Part shown: piece after piece, positions 1-12,800 of the stretch
Numbering within the stretch: the stretch's first letter is position 1
Layout of the letters: each line of letters starts with the position of its first letter
NCBI RefSeq assembly: GCF_965638725.1
Contig: NC_134962.1
Coordinates: 689,501-753,500 of the forward strand
DNA length: 64,000 nt
Source: Aptenodytes patagonicus
Taxonomy: Eukaryota; Chordata; Aves; Sphenisciformes; Spheniscidae
Direction: 5' to 3'
The notes under the pieces: model-generated
Databases searched by the model: none
What the model was told of the DNA's origin: nothing
The model's input: the letters and a program-made list of their open reading frames with translations, nothing else
Made by a program: the position numbers and the translations under genes

Positions 1-84
1 GCCCATGTGCATCACCATCACCACCACCACAAAGCCGGGAAGGAGCTGAAGAAGCGCTCGGCAGACACCTCCTGTGTGCTGTAG
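1..84 (+). CDS. VSTM2L: VSTM2L, C-terminal end of last coding exon (partial)
   Basis: The reading frame is open from base 1 and stops at TAG 82-84, giving 27 residues: a run of seven histidines, then KAGKELKKRSADTSCVL. VSTM2L is a small secreted protein with one V-set immunoglobulin domain, reported as a humanin-interacting neuronal factor. That domain would lie in upstream exons outside this window. The assignment rests mainly on synteny, because VSTM2L is the neighbour of TTI1 in human and points the same way relative to it. The His-rich, basic tail is compatible, but I cannot align it from memory. No splice acceptor is visible in the first bases, so the exon starts before the window. The Cys is third from the end, so this is not a CaaX prenylation box. 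Confidence 0.68.
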   Translation, partial: AHVHHHHHHHKAGKELKKRSADTSCVL

Positions 85-1210
85 GCGGGCGGTCCTGGGG
101 GGATGCTGGAGCCCCCCGCTGCCCCGGACTCAGCGGAGCCGGTGAGGGTCCCACGCCCCCCACCAGAGACTGGCCCCACCGCCCTGTCTCACCCACCACC
201 CCTTCCTCCCACTGGCCACTGCCGGCTCGGTTTCTTCCCCAGCCCTGTGGCGCAGCAGTGCCAGGGCTCGGTGTGGGAGCAGGACCGAGTCCGCGCTGGG
301 GGGGCATCGCTGGGACCGTGCCCAGGGCACATACCCACACATGATGGTCCCCATCCCCACTGGCCCCATGCGGGTGGGTACCCCGCTGCTTGCTGCCACC
401 TGCGGTGCCACGGGCCGTGTTGCGCCCCAGCTTTGTGTGCCCGGCGGAGGCCACCCCTGCCCGCAGGACCGTCCCTGCCCTCCCTTGTGCTTTGCAGAAC
501 CAACTGTCCATTCCCGTAGGAGTCCCAGTTTAGTTGCTCTGTTCCAGCCCCGCAGCGCGTATATAAGTTCCAGCATCCATCTTATAGACCGTGTGTATCA
601 CCTCTCCCTGCCCCTGCCTGCCCCAAAGCTGCCCCAGCACGTCAAGGCCTGAGCTCAGTGGAGGAAGGACGGCACAGCACGGCACGCTCCCAGCACGCTC
701 CCCAGCACAGCTGTGGTGCTGCGGGCTGTGCCGCGGCATCGCCCAGCCAGGCAGCTGCCCATGGCCCGCGTGTGCCCGGGGAGCCGTGCTGTCAGAGCTG
801 GCCTGCTTTCACCCATTGCTCCTCCCAGCCCCTTGCATTTCACAGAGGAAGGGGGGCTCGGCCGTCAGCTCCGGCTGCCATCGCTCCATCCCTGCTGCCC
901 ATGCCAGTGCAGCTCTCGGCCCGCCACTCCCGGCCGAGCTCCCCTTCCTCCTGCACCACAGCACCGTGCCGCCCCGGGCAGGGTCCAGCTCACGGGCTCC
1001 TGCACCGCAGTGCAAATGGCAGAGCCCGTCCCTGGTGCCCCTGCGGGTAAACACTGCTGCTGGGGATGGGGCTGCGGGGAGGGAGCGGGGGGTCCTGGGT
1101 CTCCCCATCCAGGTGCCAGGCGCTGCTGCCCTGCCCACCGCTCGCCCACACCGCCACGCCTGCCGCCACCAGACCTGCTGCAGCTAATAAAGCTCTTTAA
1201 ATGAAGCCTC
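85..1210 (+). other. VSTM2L: VSTM2L 3'UTR
   Basis: GC-rich non-coding sequence runs from the TAG at 82-84 to a canonical AATAAA at 1186-1191. Several long open frames on both strands here reflect high GC content and show no recognisable protein. The length of about 1.1 kb is plausible for a terminal exon. Confidence 0.6.
1186..1191 (+). terminator. Polyadenylation signal AATAAA of VSTM2L
   Basis: This is the first canonical AATAAA downstream of the stop at 84. It is followed within 40 bases by GT-rich sequence typical of a downstream cleavage element. Cleavage is expected near 1205-1215. Confidence 0.7.
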
Positions 1211-4200
1211 TGCGGGTCTGCGGTCTCTGTCCCTGGCATGGTGAGGGGACGTGGCTTTGGCACTGTCTTGGCTGAAAAGGGGCACAGCTGGGGCTGCCCC
1301 TGGGGGCTGCTGGGCTGGGGCCTGGTGGGGATGGGGAGGGGATGGGGACCGGGACGGGGATGGGGATGGGCATCATCACCTGCAGCTGAGGGCTCAGAGC
1401 ATTTAAAAGCTGCAGCTGTGGAGCTGGGTGGGAGCTCCCTGCCCTGCCTGGGAGCTGGGTGGTGCTGCCCTGTGGGTGCAGGATACAGCCGGGTCCCAGG
1501 TGAGCGGGGGCTACTCCACACTGTGGCCGTGGGGTGCTGGGTACAGCAGGGAGGCTGGGTGGGCTGCTGGGGCTCTGGCCCCTCTCCATGCTGCCAGGTG
1601 CCAGCCCTGACCCCTGCCTGGGCTCCTGGAGCAAAGGCCTTGTCTCTGGCTGGGCGGGAGGTTGGGGTCCCCAAAGCAGGGGTGCTGGCTGCCCCCTAGA
1701 GCTGGGCTCTGCCCCACCCATAGGAGAGGAGCTCCCAGCATCGGCAGTGCCTGGCTTGGCCCCAGCTACCAGGAGTCCCCTGGCTGCTTTGCAGCTTATT
1801 AATTCCCGGAGCTCGGTAGCACTCACCTCTCGCTTTGCTGATATGAAACGATTTGTCATGTGTTAGAGTAACAAAAGCAAAAGCCACTGGCCTGATGTCA
1901 GCCAGCGCCCGTGGCAGAGAAAGGGCACAGTGTGGCTGGTGACTGCGGGACGCAGCAAGAGTCATGCTCTGCTTTGCTGCCTGCTGTGGGTCTCACCTGC
2001 AGAGCCACGGTCTCAGGGGAGCAAATGGCACAGGAGCCTGTAAACGCGCAGGGTACTTCGTCGGGAGAAAAATACTAAGCAGCTGCAGGGCAAGGGGGCT
2101 GTTGTTAGAAATTATGCTTTGCCACAAGCAATAACAGCCGCCATGCTGTAGCTCTCCCCGGTGGAGCCATGGGGGCTTGTGTTGCACTCAGATGCTCCTT
2201 GTCAGGGAACCGTATCGCTGGGTGGGAGGAGAGGGAGCGGGAGGCATCGGCCACCGTGCAGTAAAAAACAGTCTACAGAGGAGGAAAACAAAGAGCTGGA
2301 GCTGCTTTGGGGAGGGTAAAAGGCTGCAAATCACCTCAGATGGAGAGTAAACAAGTTGCTGTGTGTTGGTGTAATTTGCAAAACCTAGAGGCAAGCTTTA
2401 AAAATAACAGGTTTTATTAGAAGAGATTAATTTTGCTGAGTTTATATGAAATCTTGGGAGCGGGAGTCGGAGAAGACCCTGCTGGATCTGTGTGCAGGAC
2501 CCAGCAGCCCTGTGGCAGCGCCCGACCCCAGGGGCTGCATGTGGGGCTGTGGCCCTGACCCCGGGTGTGGGGGTCTCCTCCTGTTCCTGGCTGGGTTTGC
2601 GCATGGAGGAGGCGGCTGGGCACAGGTTTCTTGGCTCCCCATCCCTGGGGAGGGTGGTTGGAGCGGGGTTGGTGCGGGGTGAGCCGGCTGGCAGCCCTGC
2701 TCGCTGTGCCTGGGAAGGGCTGTGCCCCCTGTGCAGCCCCGCTGGCTCTGCGGAGTGGGGGGCTGCTGCCCGCTGGGGCTGGGTCTCCTGCGGGATGGTG
2801 AGGGTGCTCGACGGGCTGGAGCTGGGCACCCCTTCCACATCCCGTGGTGCTGCTCCCGGCTCGGTCCCAGACCCCAGTGGGTTTGGGGGCTGCTCAGGAG
2901 CCTGGCTGGGGAGGAGGGTGTGGGCAAGGCAGCAGAGAAGCCCCTGGGGTCGCTTGCAAACTGGCTGAGCTTAATATGCAAGTCACTGCTGGGGAGGAAC
3001 CAGCCTCATGAAAATGCCATTTCCACGCAGTCACTCTTCTGGCCATTATCCTGCTTCAGACAAAAGCAATTTACTCTGACTGTAATAAAGCAGGGGTGAT
3101 AACAAAGCTGAGAAGAGCCGTGACAGGCGGCTGTGTGACTGAGACAGGCCAGCCTCTCTCCGCCACCCGCCTTGAACTGCTGGCTGGGGACGGCAGCCGC
3201 AGGGAAAATCTCTGGGAGAGCAGAGAAGCCTGGGGAGCACTGGGAGAAACTGGTGCTGGGACTCAGCAGGTGTCTTGGTGCAGCCGGTTGTGCCAGAGGC
3301 CTGCCTGGGGGGACGTGGCTGGTTCCTGGGCACCGGGGCATGCACCGGTGCAGTGACCAATGCACCGACCTGCTCACTGGGAGGAGGGTGGCCTGGGGGA
3401 GTGGGCATCAGCCCTCCCTGCCTGCAGCGCTCTGCCCTGCCTGGTAACGCCCAGCAAGAGAAGGGGCTGCATGGGAAGGTGCATTTGCCCCTGTGGATGC
3501 AGCATCTCTGTGCTGGGAAGGGACGTCACAGGAGGGACAGAGCGGTGGGTCCTGCCTTGTCCCCGAGGGGTATGGCAGGGGTGTGCCCTTGCTGCCTTAA
3601 GGACCTGAGCACCCTGGTCCCTGCTGTGCTGGAGCAGTGGCCTGCTGTCTTGGTGCGATGTGCCCCGTCAACCACAGGGCAAAGTGTGGCAGCAGCCCCT
3701 GATCCCCATCAGCATCTCTCCAGGAGCCTGGCTTTGCACAGCCAGTGCCGCTGCCTGGCTCAGCAGCGAGGGCTCCATCAGCCCCGAAACCAGACGGCTG
3801 CGTTACGGGGTCACCAGGAAGCCCACGCTGGAGCAGCAGCCCAAGGCCCCCTTCCCGATGGATGCACCTGGTTCCAGTTGCTCCCCTCCCACCAGCTCTG
3901 TTAAATGGGGAAGATGGTAATTAAGAGAACTTTTCTAATTCCTCTCTCGTTGTCACAGCCCTCCTGCTGTCTGTACCGTCCCGCTCAGAAACAGCAGCCA
4001 CCTCCCTCGCCTGGCCCACGGTTGGGAGGGAGGGGAGGCTGGTCTGGGATCCAGTGTGGTGCCACGAGACCTCTGACCATGGGGCGCATCCCAGCAGCTT
4101 GTGCCTGTGCACACGCTGGGGGTCTGCAGCCCCGAAATGCTGCACCTGCCAGAGACAGCTTTGCTTCCAGCCCTGTCTGCAGGAGACGTGGCTGCGCAGT

Positions 4201-6290
4201 CCTCACCGGGGCTGTTAAGACCCCGGGAGTGGGAGCTAGTGTGGACATGACCAGAGGGGGACGTGTGTGGATCGGCAGGGGTGGGAGTAAGGACTCTGAT
4301 GTGACAGTGCTGCCCTTGAGCCTCGTGCCTGTCCTCGTGTGTGGTGGTGTGCCTTGATGTGGGCACAGGCAGGCTGGTGTCCTCGGAGACCCCACCGCTG
4401 TGGTCCGCAGGGTCACTGCGGCTGGCCGGGACGGGCTGGCTGCTGAAACCCGGGCAGGTTTACAGGGCTGGCATTGGGAAGGCAGCTGGGGAGGTGTTTC
4501 GCTCTGGTGGATACTGCAAACGCTGTTTGGTTTTATGCTTTTTCTTTCAGAAATACGTATAACTTTATTCTAAAAAAAAAAAAAAGCTAGCATAAAGGTT
4601 ATTGGTTTGCCTTGTCTCGGCGGAGGTGAATCCAGCAAGGCTGGGCTACTTCTGCATCCCGATGGTGACCGATTCAAATGGAGCAGAGCATATACAGATA
4701 AATCACTTGTCTGTCTGCAGCCGGTGACGGCCGGTAATAGGAGGGGTGCTTGTCGCCAGGCTGGTTTGGGGGCCGATACCAAAGCTGCAGGAAGATGGCA
4801 CAGATTTCCCATGGCAAGGTTTCACTTGTACTTCCCTGGCAAGAGGTGCAGCCCGTGACAGCCCCGTACTGCTGGCTGTAGAGGGCAGGGAGAGGCAGTG
4901 GGTGGAGAGACCAGAACAGATGGTTTGGGCAGGAGCACCGAACACCATCGCGGTGCTGCTGATTTGTCACGTGTGAGCTCCAGCCAGCGCTGAAGGCAAG
5001 GCAGAGACAGGTTGGATACAGCGTGTGCACCTGATGGATGAGTTTTATCAAGTACTACAACAATCCAGAAAATTCTGCACCAACCCCAAGGGTGCTTTGG
5101 AGACCAAAGGTAATATTTCACTTTTCTGCCTCTCCTGTCTTCCCCTGTCAGATCAGATCAACTCTGAAGGGTTCCTTTGTACAAAATCCAACCCAATGTT
5201 AAGCACTGAATATATATTAAAAAAAGCACAAATGGGTAAAAGCTGAACTGCAGCCCTGTCCTACCTGGTAAAAAGCCATTGACTTCTGTTTTTCCTGGAG
5301 AAGCAACCAGGAATAAAGTCTGAACAAAACCAGGGAGACAAGTAGAGGTAACCTCAGCTGAGGGGAGCATGGGTGTCAGCAGCAGTCCCCTTGGTCCCGA
5401 CAGTTGAGACATGTTTTGGACACTCACCCGGGATCCCCAACAGCGATGCACGAAGCCTGTTCCATGTAACAATCAGTTTATTGCTTTGGTTTTTGCATTT
5501 CTGAGCTTGCTTCCAAATCTACAGTCAAGATCTGTCCCTTTGCTTTACCAGCATAAAACTTCCACAGGCGTCTGTTGGAAGGCAGCCGGCTGCCAGAAGT
5601 CGCTCTGGGTGAAGCTGACGAATCCAGGAGACAGCGTGGTCTGGGAGCAGCCAAGTAAAGCAGCACCTGCAGGCAGTCTCTGGGGACGGAGCGTGGAGCA
5701 CTCGGGAGCTGGAGCATGCTACAGCAGCTTCCAGGTGAGCGGTGAGCCCGTGCCGTGTTCTGGAGGGGAGGCCCTTTGGCAGGGGCAGCAAGCAGACCCC
5801 AAAGACTCGTTGTCCCCTCTGCTCACTGCATTGCGCTATTCCTGCTCAAGGAAACCGTGGCACTGCCGTGGTTCCACCAAGCTCACACCTAATGTCATCG
5901 TCTGACCATGTACGCACCCACCTGGGGGGCTGTACCGGGGCACAGGTAGATACTTCATCTACTTCTCCTTGGGGTGGATGTTAAAAATCCGAGAGGTCTA
6001 AGAAAAGGCCTGCGAGAATGGCAGGCAATATGGGAACGAGGAGGAGTCTTAAGTCACTTGCAAGCTGATCACTTAAATCAGGGCTGGCCGTTTTTCTGAA
6101 GAATCTCTCTCACTCAGTGGTGAGAATCGGGGAGCACAACACATTCGGCTGGCCTCAGCAGCCAGTCTTAGCGAACTGCAAACTATAAAGAACAGCCTGG
6201 ATCTTTCTAAGAGGACATGTTGTTCTTGCCAGTAATACTGGTGAGGAATTTACTGGAAATGCATTGTAACTTTTGCTGATATTAACTGGT
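1211..6290. other. Intergenic, VSTM2L to TTI1 (tail to tail)
   Basis: No exon with family similarity or a convincing splice pattern is seen here. The sequence is GC-rich up to about 4.4 kb and more balanced after that. It holds a G-rich tandem tract (1327-1370), a 12-bp palindrome (3341-3352), isolated AATAAA motifs on either strand (3084-3089 +; 2413-2418, 4564-4569 and 5477-5482 -) and an A-run near 4572-4585. None of these identifies a gene. Confidence 0.6.
1327..1370 (+). repeat. G-rich tandem tract (GGGGAT-like units), G-quadruplex potential
   Basis: Seven or more runs of three to four G are separated by one to three bases in 44 bp, built on GGGGAT/GGGGAC units. It lies about 120 bp beyond the VSTM2L cleavage site on the sense strand. 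It could fold as a G-quadruplex and pause polymerase, but that is inference. Confidence 0.7.
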
Positions 6291-6808
6291 TTTAAAAAGA
6301 AAAGGTTTTTAATGTACCCCAAAACTGGATTCTCTCCCTGGGAAGGGTTAAGGCCAGAAAAAGCTTTTGTTTTGAGTTGGCAATCATTGTCCAGCTGAGA
6401 ACAGGAGGGAATATCACAGTTGTGAGGAGGTCAGAGGGGTGTGGGGAGGTGCTGAAGGGCACCACCCAAGGATCGAGTGTTGGGAAGTCATTTCTGGAAA
6501 ATGACTCTTCGTACTGAAGAACTTGAAATAGATGTGCTATGACCCTTGGATTTCTCTCCAGCACCATGTGCAGAGAAGTACAAGTCAGGAGGAATCGGGA
6601 CAATGTACCCACCTCAGCCTCAAACACTGTTTAAAAAACCAAACAAACCAAAACTTCTACCCATGGGCAGGGTGTCTTGACCAGTGCCCCAGACTGGGCA
6701 ATCCTTCCTTTGCCCCCAGAACGATTTGGGGCCTAAATGACGGGATTTTCCCAGGTGAGCTTTATCCCGGTGGTTCCTCTTTCCCCTCCCAGCTGCTGTG
6801 TAGGTTTG
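6290..6808 (-). other. TTI1: TTI1 3'UTR (approximate)
   Basis: This is non-coding sequence after the TGA. The likely end is set by the ATTAAA at 6313-6308 on the minus strand. An ORF of 111 codons within it has no family features and is judged spurious. Confidence 0.5.
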
Positions 6809-9800
6809 TCAAGGAGGAGATGCCTCTTGGGTGCCAGCCTGTGGCGTCATGCTCTCCCGCTGCTGCAGCCTCTCCAGCAGGAGCAGCACGTTGTCGGTGA
6901 ACTCGTTCCGCTGCCTCCCCATCCCACTGAGTTTCACGGGCCGCAGGCTGGTGTGGGGGGGCTCGTACTGGTGAGGGCAGCAGACCTCATTGAGGAGGAG
7001 CCAGGTGCTGTCAGGGTCCACATGCATTAAGTGGAGGAAAACACTTTGGAGAACAGTGGGAAGAAAGAGAAGAAGAGTAAGGAGAAGGCCTTTTGCTTGT
7101 CACCCAACAGGGTCATTAACAGAGACCTATGGAAAGCTTTGTTGCTGTCTGCAACCTCTGACAGTTGAACAGACTTGGAGGCTCATTAGAGAGCGCCATT
7201 AAAATGGCTCCCGTGCCCAAGAGAGGACAGTTCAGTGGCTTCACATCTACTGGCAGGTGGGAGAAAAATAGTTATTATGCTACACAGTAAGTTATCAACA
7301 GCAGACAAGCAGCTGGTGAATAACCCACCCAGGCTTTGGTCTCAGCATCGTGGGCTACTGCCGGCAAAAGCCTTTCTAAACCAGCCTGTCCCAAGCGCTG
7401 GAGAGGTGACCGCAGAGTATTGCACGTGCTGCTTACACCTGGCGTGTTTTGGACAATCGCTCCTGCAGAGCTCTTAGAAGTTGTATATGTTGTTCACCAC
7501 CCTCTCTGGTTTTTGGGGAGTGAGGGGGGTCAACCCATCTGGACTTCTCTCCCTTTTCAGAGGTGGTAAAAACAAGAGTATTTCTGGACAGCTGTCCAGG
7601 CTGGGCCACAAGTAGAGTTGAATGCTGTATTTTTTGGTTATGTGAGGTCTCCCCTCATCCCAAGTCCTTATTAGCTGCCTCCAAATTTTCTTCCTTCTGC
7701 ACAGCACCTTTTACAAAGCAGGATTTTCTTTTTTAAAAAAAAAAGCAACAACAACAAACCTTCATTAACAATAGAATAGAGGAAGAGAGGAATGACAACT
7801 TCCTCTAATGCTTTACTGCTGTGTTGATGGTTTTCACTTTGAATTTCAATACCCGAGGTAAGATGGGGGATTTGACTTTTGAGTATGCACTTCACACTTC
7901 TGAATCCAGCTGTGAGCTGCTGTAACAAAGATGGTGCGGGACAGTCCTGCTGGAGAGCAGGAAGCTCCTAGGAGCAAAAGAGCAAATGGCTGATTTGCAT
8001 GACCTACACTTAATCATTTCTTCCTGCCAGGTCTCATTGTCGGTAACCTTTGGGCTTGGCTAGGTCTGTGTCAGATACACGGAAGGCGTATTAGGCTTAA
8101 CTGGTATTAAGTTCCCTGGCTGTGCCATGTACAAAATTAAACTAGAATTTGCAGGCTGCCCTGACAGCACTGCAAGGCCTCCTCCTGCATGGTGCTGAGT
8201 ACTGTGCTCCCATGGAGACTATGAGCACCAAGGGTAGGCAGCACTCACCAAACTTACGGGTCAGCTTTCCAAGACCCCAGTAAATGCCTAGCCACACATC
8301 TTCAGGTCTCTAGTTTCTACTGAAATCATGGGGCCATGAGGAGAACAACAAACAGCTGGGCGAGGTAATGTGAAGAGAAATCAGAGGGTAGGTCTGTCTC
8401 TGTTACCCCAAGAAGCACAGGACAGAAATCCCCTCTCTAAAATCAAAGATCAACTGCTAAAAAGCTACACAAAATCCAGACCTGATTGCTGTCAAAACTT
8501 CTCCCTGAAGAACTTTTATCCCTAAGTGAGCTTGCTTCCTGTGTAGAGCAGGCAGAAATCCCTTTTAGAAGCTCTCCCCTGAAAGGGAGTGCAGTGCCAT
8601 GGGTAACCTGAAAAAGCACAGAAACGAGATGGAGGCATGGGAAAGTTCCCTCATCTCTTCACAATAATCTTGTGGCTGTATGACTCATTACTCCATGAGC
8701 AGCCAAAGTTGTTGCTTGTCTGTCTGCCATTAACCACTTGCCTGTCTCTCAGTGCAGGTCTCTGAACAGCAATGAGGGAAGACGTTGCCACTGCAAGCTG
8801 TTGGCAGTGTCCCCTCCTGAAGGTACTTGCAGTGCCTATCTGTCCGCTCCAGAGGAACCCAGCGTGAATGTGCTCCGAAGTGATAGCTGTGCTTGGCAAC
8901 GACTGCATCAGCAACATGCCTTCTCTCTGGGGGACGGCCAGATGCAGGTGGGCTCATGGGGCTCTCCGCTCCCCTGGCTTTGTTATTGCAGCTGTGCTGA
9001 CTGGAAAAGGGAGGACTGGCCCGACCCAAGTGCCAGCCTCCAGGGTGCCAGACTGAGTAAAGTGCAGGCAGGCCCGCTGGGGCAGGTTCTAGAGCTTGCA
9101 CCTGCTGACATCCCTGCACCAGCTCTCCAAGCCCTGCTGGCTGCCAGTGCTCTCCTGGCTCTCCTGGTGCTCGCTTGGCCATGACAGTGTGAGCATGCAG
9201 CCGCCTGCCTGCCAGCAAACAGCAGGTCCCAGTGGTTTTCCCTAGCTTTTGATGGGCTGCTGCTGGTGGGCAGCTGCATAGAAATAATCCTCGCTCCTTC
9301 TGGCTGGGGTGGATAGGACTGGGCAAGAAAGATGAATTGCTGTGAAGTAAACATGGGAACAGGGAATACTATTCATCTGGCTTCTGCTTCTCCAGCACAT
9401 GCACAGCTTTACCTCTTATATTCACAGCAAAGATATCCTGCTCTCCAACCTCTTCCCAATCAGCTGCTCTGGAGAGAGCAACCCTCAAGAGATTAGCTGG
9501 TCCCGGGAGAACTCCGCTGCCTCTTGTGCCCATAATGGCCTGAGGCGTGTGATTATCTCCTGATAACCTGGAGTGCTGTGCAGCTTAAAGAACAACTTGA
9601 CTTTTAGATTTTCAAACTAACTCTGGGGTAGTTTCTAAGCAACCTGTTTCCATGGCAAAGAATCCTGGGGTTAATCCAGGTTTGTTTTTCCGTTGTTGCT
9701 TTTTTTTTTTTTTACTTAAATATCATTTTATTGAATTTTGCCTTGTGCAGGTGGCTGTTTTTGGGTACTTCAGCCCAGCTTGTGAATGACAGCTGTCAAT

Positions 9801-12800
9801 AAGTATCCAATAAACTACACAATCAAACCAAAAGAGGTACGCTGCGTAATCAACTTTGGTATCTAAAAAAGTCCAAAAATAGCTCATATTTGTTCCAGTT
9901 GTGCTGAACAACTTATTCTACTAGCACAGAGCAGAGTTTGGCTATTCTGTTGCCTTGTCTTTTCCCAAGCTCTAAGCAAAGCCACGGCACAGTGAACAAG
10001 CTGGCAAAAGGACAAGTCTTTCTGGCTTTTGCATCTCTACTGAATGTTTATCTAGGTAACAGTTCACCACAGACTTCAGTAAGAACTGGGGAAATTATTT
10101 CTGCATCCTGGAAAAAACCCCATTCTTATCCAGACTGTTGACCGAAAGGTCAAATGGTAAATTTCATAGGCTGTAAACATTATTAGGAATTAAGTGTAAA
10201 TTTCAAAACAGTTACTTCAAACTGAAAAAATGCAGAACTATTTGTGAAGTGTTGACATAAGCCAATGACAACTTCTTAAATTTCTTTTCCTTCAAAGTTC
10301 GTTTTGTTTATTTTTTTTCTTCCCCAAAGTGAAAAGCTTGTCAGGGAAGATGCAACTTAATAAATTGATGAGAAGCTCAGATTTACATACTGTGCTTTCA
10401 GTTTACACCATCTTCCCCCCCCTGCCTTGTTCCCAATGCTTGGCCCCCACACCACCACCCCTTAGCTGCTCAAGTGTTTCTGGACACTCTACCCACAGCT
10501 GCACTGGCTTATCTTCAATGAAAGCAAAGATGTATCTAGTGTTCCCTAGCCTTCCCAAACTCCTCTTTGGTGTCTTTTTTTCCAAGCTTTGGATAATATT
10601 CCTCTCCTGGAATATTCCCAGCAGTCATCTTATAATAAAGCCTATTGTCCCATTTTTCTCTTCCTCAGACATGCTGGTGTTATTTTTTTTTCCCAGCGTC
10701 TATTTTTGCCTGTTGAGTATTGCATGAAGCTGCAGTTACAAAATTCACTTACTCCCACTGGTTCATCTAATAAAACTACAGGGTCCCAAAAATGGGATTA
10801 AGCAGCCTCCTTGGAGCATGATAACATCTCTGGATGACAGCCAAAACTCTTTTTTTTTTTTTTTTCTTTTTTGGTGGCTCCAGCACCTTGGCCAAAAATA
10901 CCTGCTTAGCCCTTTGCATACCTACAGAATCCTCACTTAGTCAGCACAGGGAGTTACTGGAGCTACACCTGACTTTGTAAGACCTGACCTTGTAAGGCCT
11001 GACCTTGTTCTTGGCAGGTCACAACTCATGAGCTGAGTAAGAATCCAAAAAGCTGAGCAAAGGCCAGTTAGTATAAATCAGTATGGCAAGTATTCCAAAC
11101 ATCTTTTTACCTTGTATGATTTCCGCAGTGATAAAGCTGAGTTATGTGACGTATGTTGGCACTCATGCTGTGGCTAAGATTAGTTCTGGTCTGTCTGTTT
11201 TTAGAAGCATTTAAAATGCATTTTTTTTCATATAGCAGGCTGATAACATTGCCCTCACCTTACATGTGACAACGTGTGTCAGTTTGCAGGATTACTTTCA
11301 GGCACATGGAGAGCAAGGAAAGGGACCAGAGCTTACAGGAATCTGGTGGTTAAGCAGCTGGAAAAAGGAAGCTGAAGCATGGCTGAGAAGTGATTCTTAT
11401 CTTGGCGCTGGAGCTGACTGTTATGGTGCAAACTAACTTTGACTTTTCCAAGCTGAAACCTCATATCATGTGTACTACATTTAAAAGTGATTGTGATATG
11501 TTTAACTCTGATCCATCCAGGCTCCAGGACCAGGGATCAGACAGGACTAAGCTAAACAAAACACCCCAGAAAATTACAAGTACTGCCATATGCACGGTTA
11601 ATATCAGGCCAGACACGATCCATGCCTCCGTGCATATGTGTCCAGCCAACAGAGCTACACATGAGATAGCTGTTCACAGAAGACCTTGCTTTGTTCAGTG
11701 AAATATGTAATGTATGGTGCATCAAGCAGTGTAATATGTGGCATTTTTCCCTTAAAATAGAATTAAAAATAATATACAGGAGAAGAACGTTACTTGCCCT
11801 GAACTTTGCTGCCCTTTTTCTCCAATAACAGTGAGCTTGCTTCACAATATAGCTTCTAATGACCCTATCACATCATAGGGCTAATTCAGTATTTCCCCCC
11901 ACCCCTGCTGTGGGGGGAAATTGCACAGCTTTTCAGACTGCTTTGTTAATGATTTAAAAGCTTAAGATTCCAAGTATCTAGATAAATCCTGGTATTCTGC
12001 TTTCCATTCCAGCATTGCTTACACAGATGAACGCTTTATTGTATTAAGTGTATGCAAGCCTACAGCAAAGAACCCCTTTGCAGAACAAATGCTGCTGAAG
12101 CCTGCTGCGATGCAATAAAAGCCACTAAGGTAAAAATAAACCTGCTCTCACCAGCGCAGGAATACAAACAAAGGTACGGCTACAGAGCACTCTCTGTCCA
12201 AGCTGCTGCCCAGCCACACAAAAGCCTTTCACACCCTGCACCCCCTGGGAGGCCTGCACTCAGGTGAAAGGGAATGGGCCGCTTTTCCCTTTTCAACAGC
12301 CTGCCCTCTGAAATCTGCAATGCCTGCTGAACCGGCTCACCGCTGGCTTCCTCTCCCCTCAGGGGAGGTGAGGGTTGGCCACACAGAAAGAGGGGGGCTT
12401 TTACCCCTGTCCTTCAGCGGAGACAGAGGTGCACGGCTTTCTTGTTCACTTTCCATGTTCTGTAACTGGACTCATTTTGTCTGCTGAGATCTCTGGCCTT
12501 GTTTCCACGTGACAACATATGACAATAGTGATTTCTTATCCTGACAGCAGGAACATGCTGAGCAGGATTTTGTACACCAAGCAGCAAAGTATGTCTGTCA
12601 ACACTTCATAGAGCTGATGTGTGTTCACCTAAACTGTTTGTGCTCTTTTAACTTCTCCCAGCCTTCTCAGAGCAAGACTGGTGCCAAGACTGACAGCTTC
12701 CCAAACAAACCCCAGTCCACCTGGCAGAGCCTGGGTTGACGTGATCACAGGAGCCCAGGGAAAAATGACGGATAACAGAAGTAAATCCCCCAGCCTGCAG

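Noticed and set aside
1-84. CaaX prenylation motif at the VSTM2L C-terminus (TSCVL)
   Set aside because: The cysteine is third, not fourth, from the end.
865-1859. Open frames of 220-269 codons on the minus strand
   Set aside because: They lie in GC-rich VSTM2L 3'UTR and beyond, have proline/serine low-complexity products, no domain and no splice context.
8730-9326. 198-codon minus-strand open frame in TTI1 intron 7
   Set aside because: There is no recognisable domain and it does not fit TTI1 exon phases, which join cleanly from 13211 to 7043 without it.
11891-11921. MicroRNA precursor
   Set aside because: The stem is only 12 bp and does not extend, too short for Drosha/Dicer substrates.
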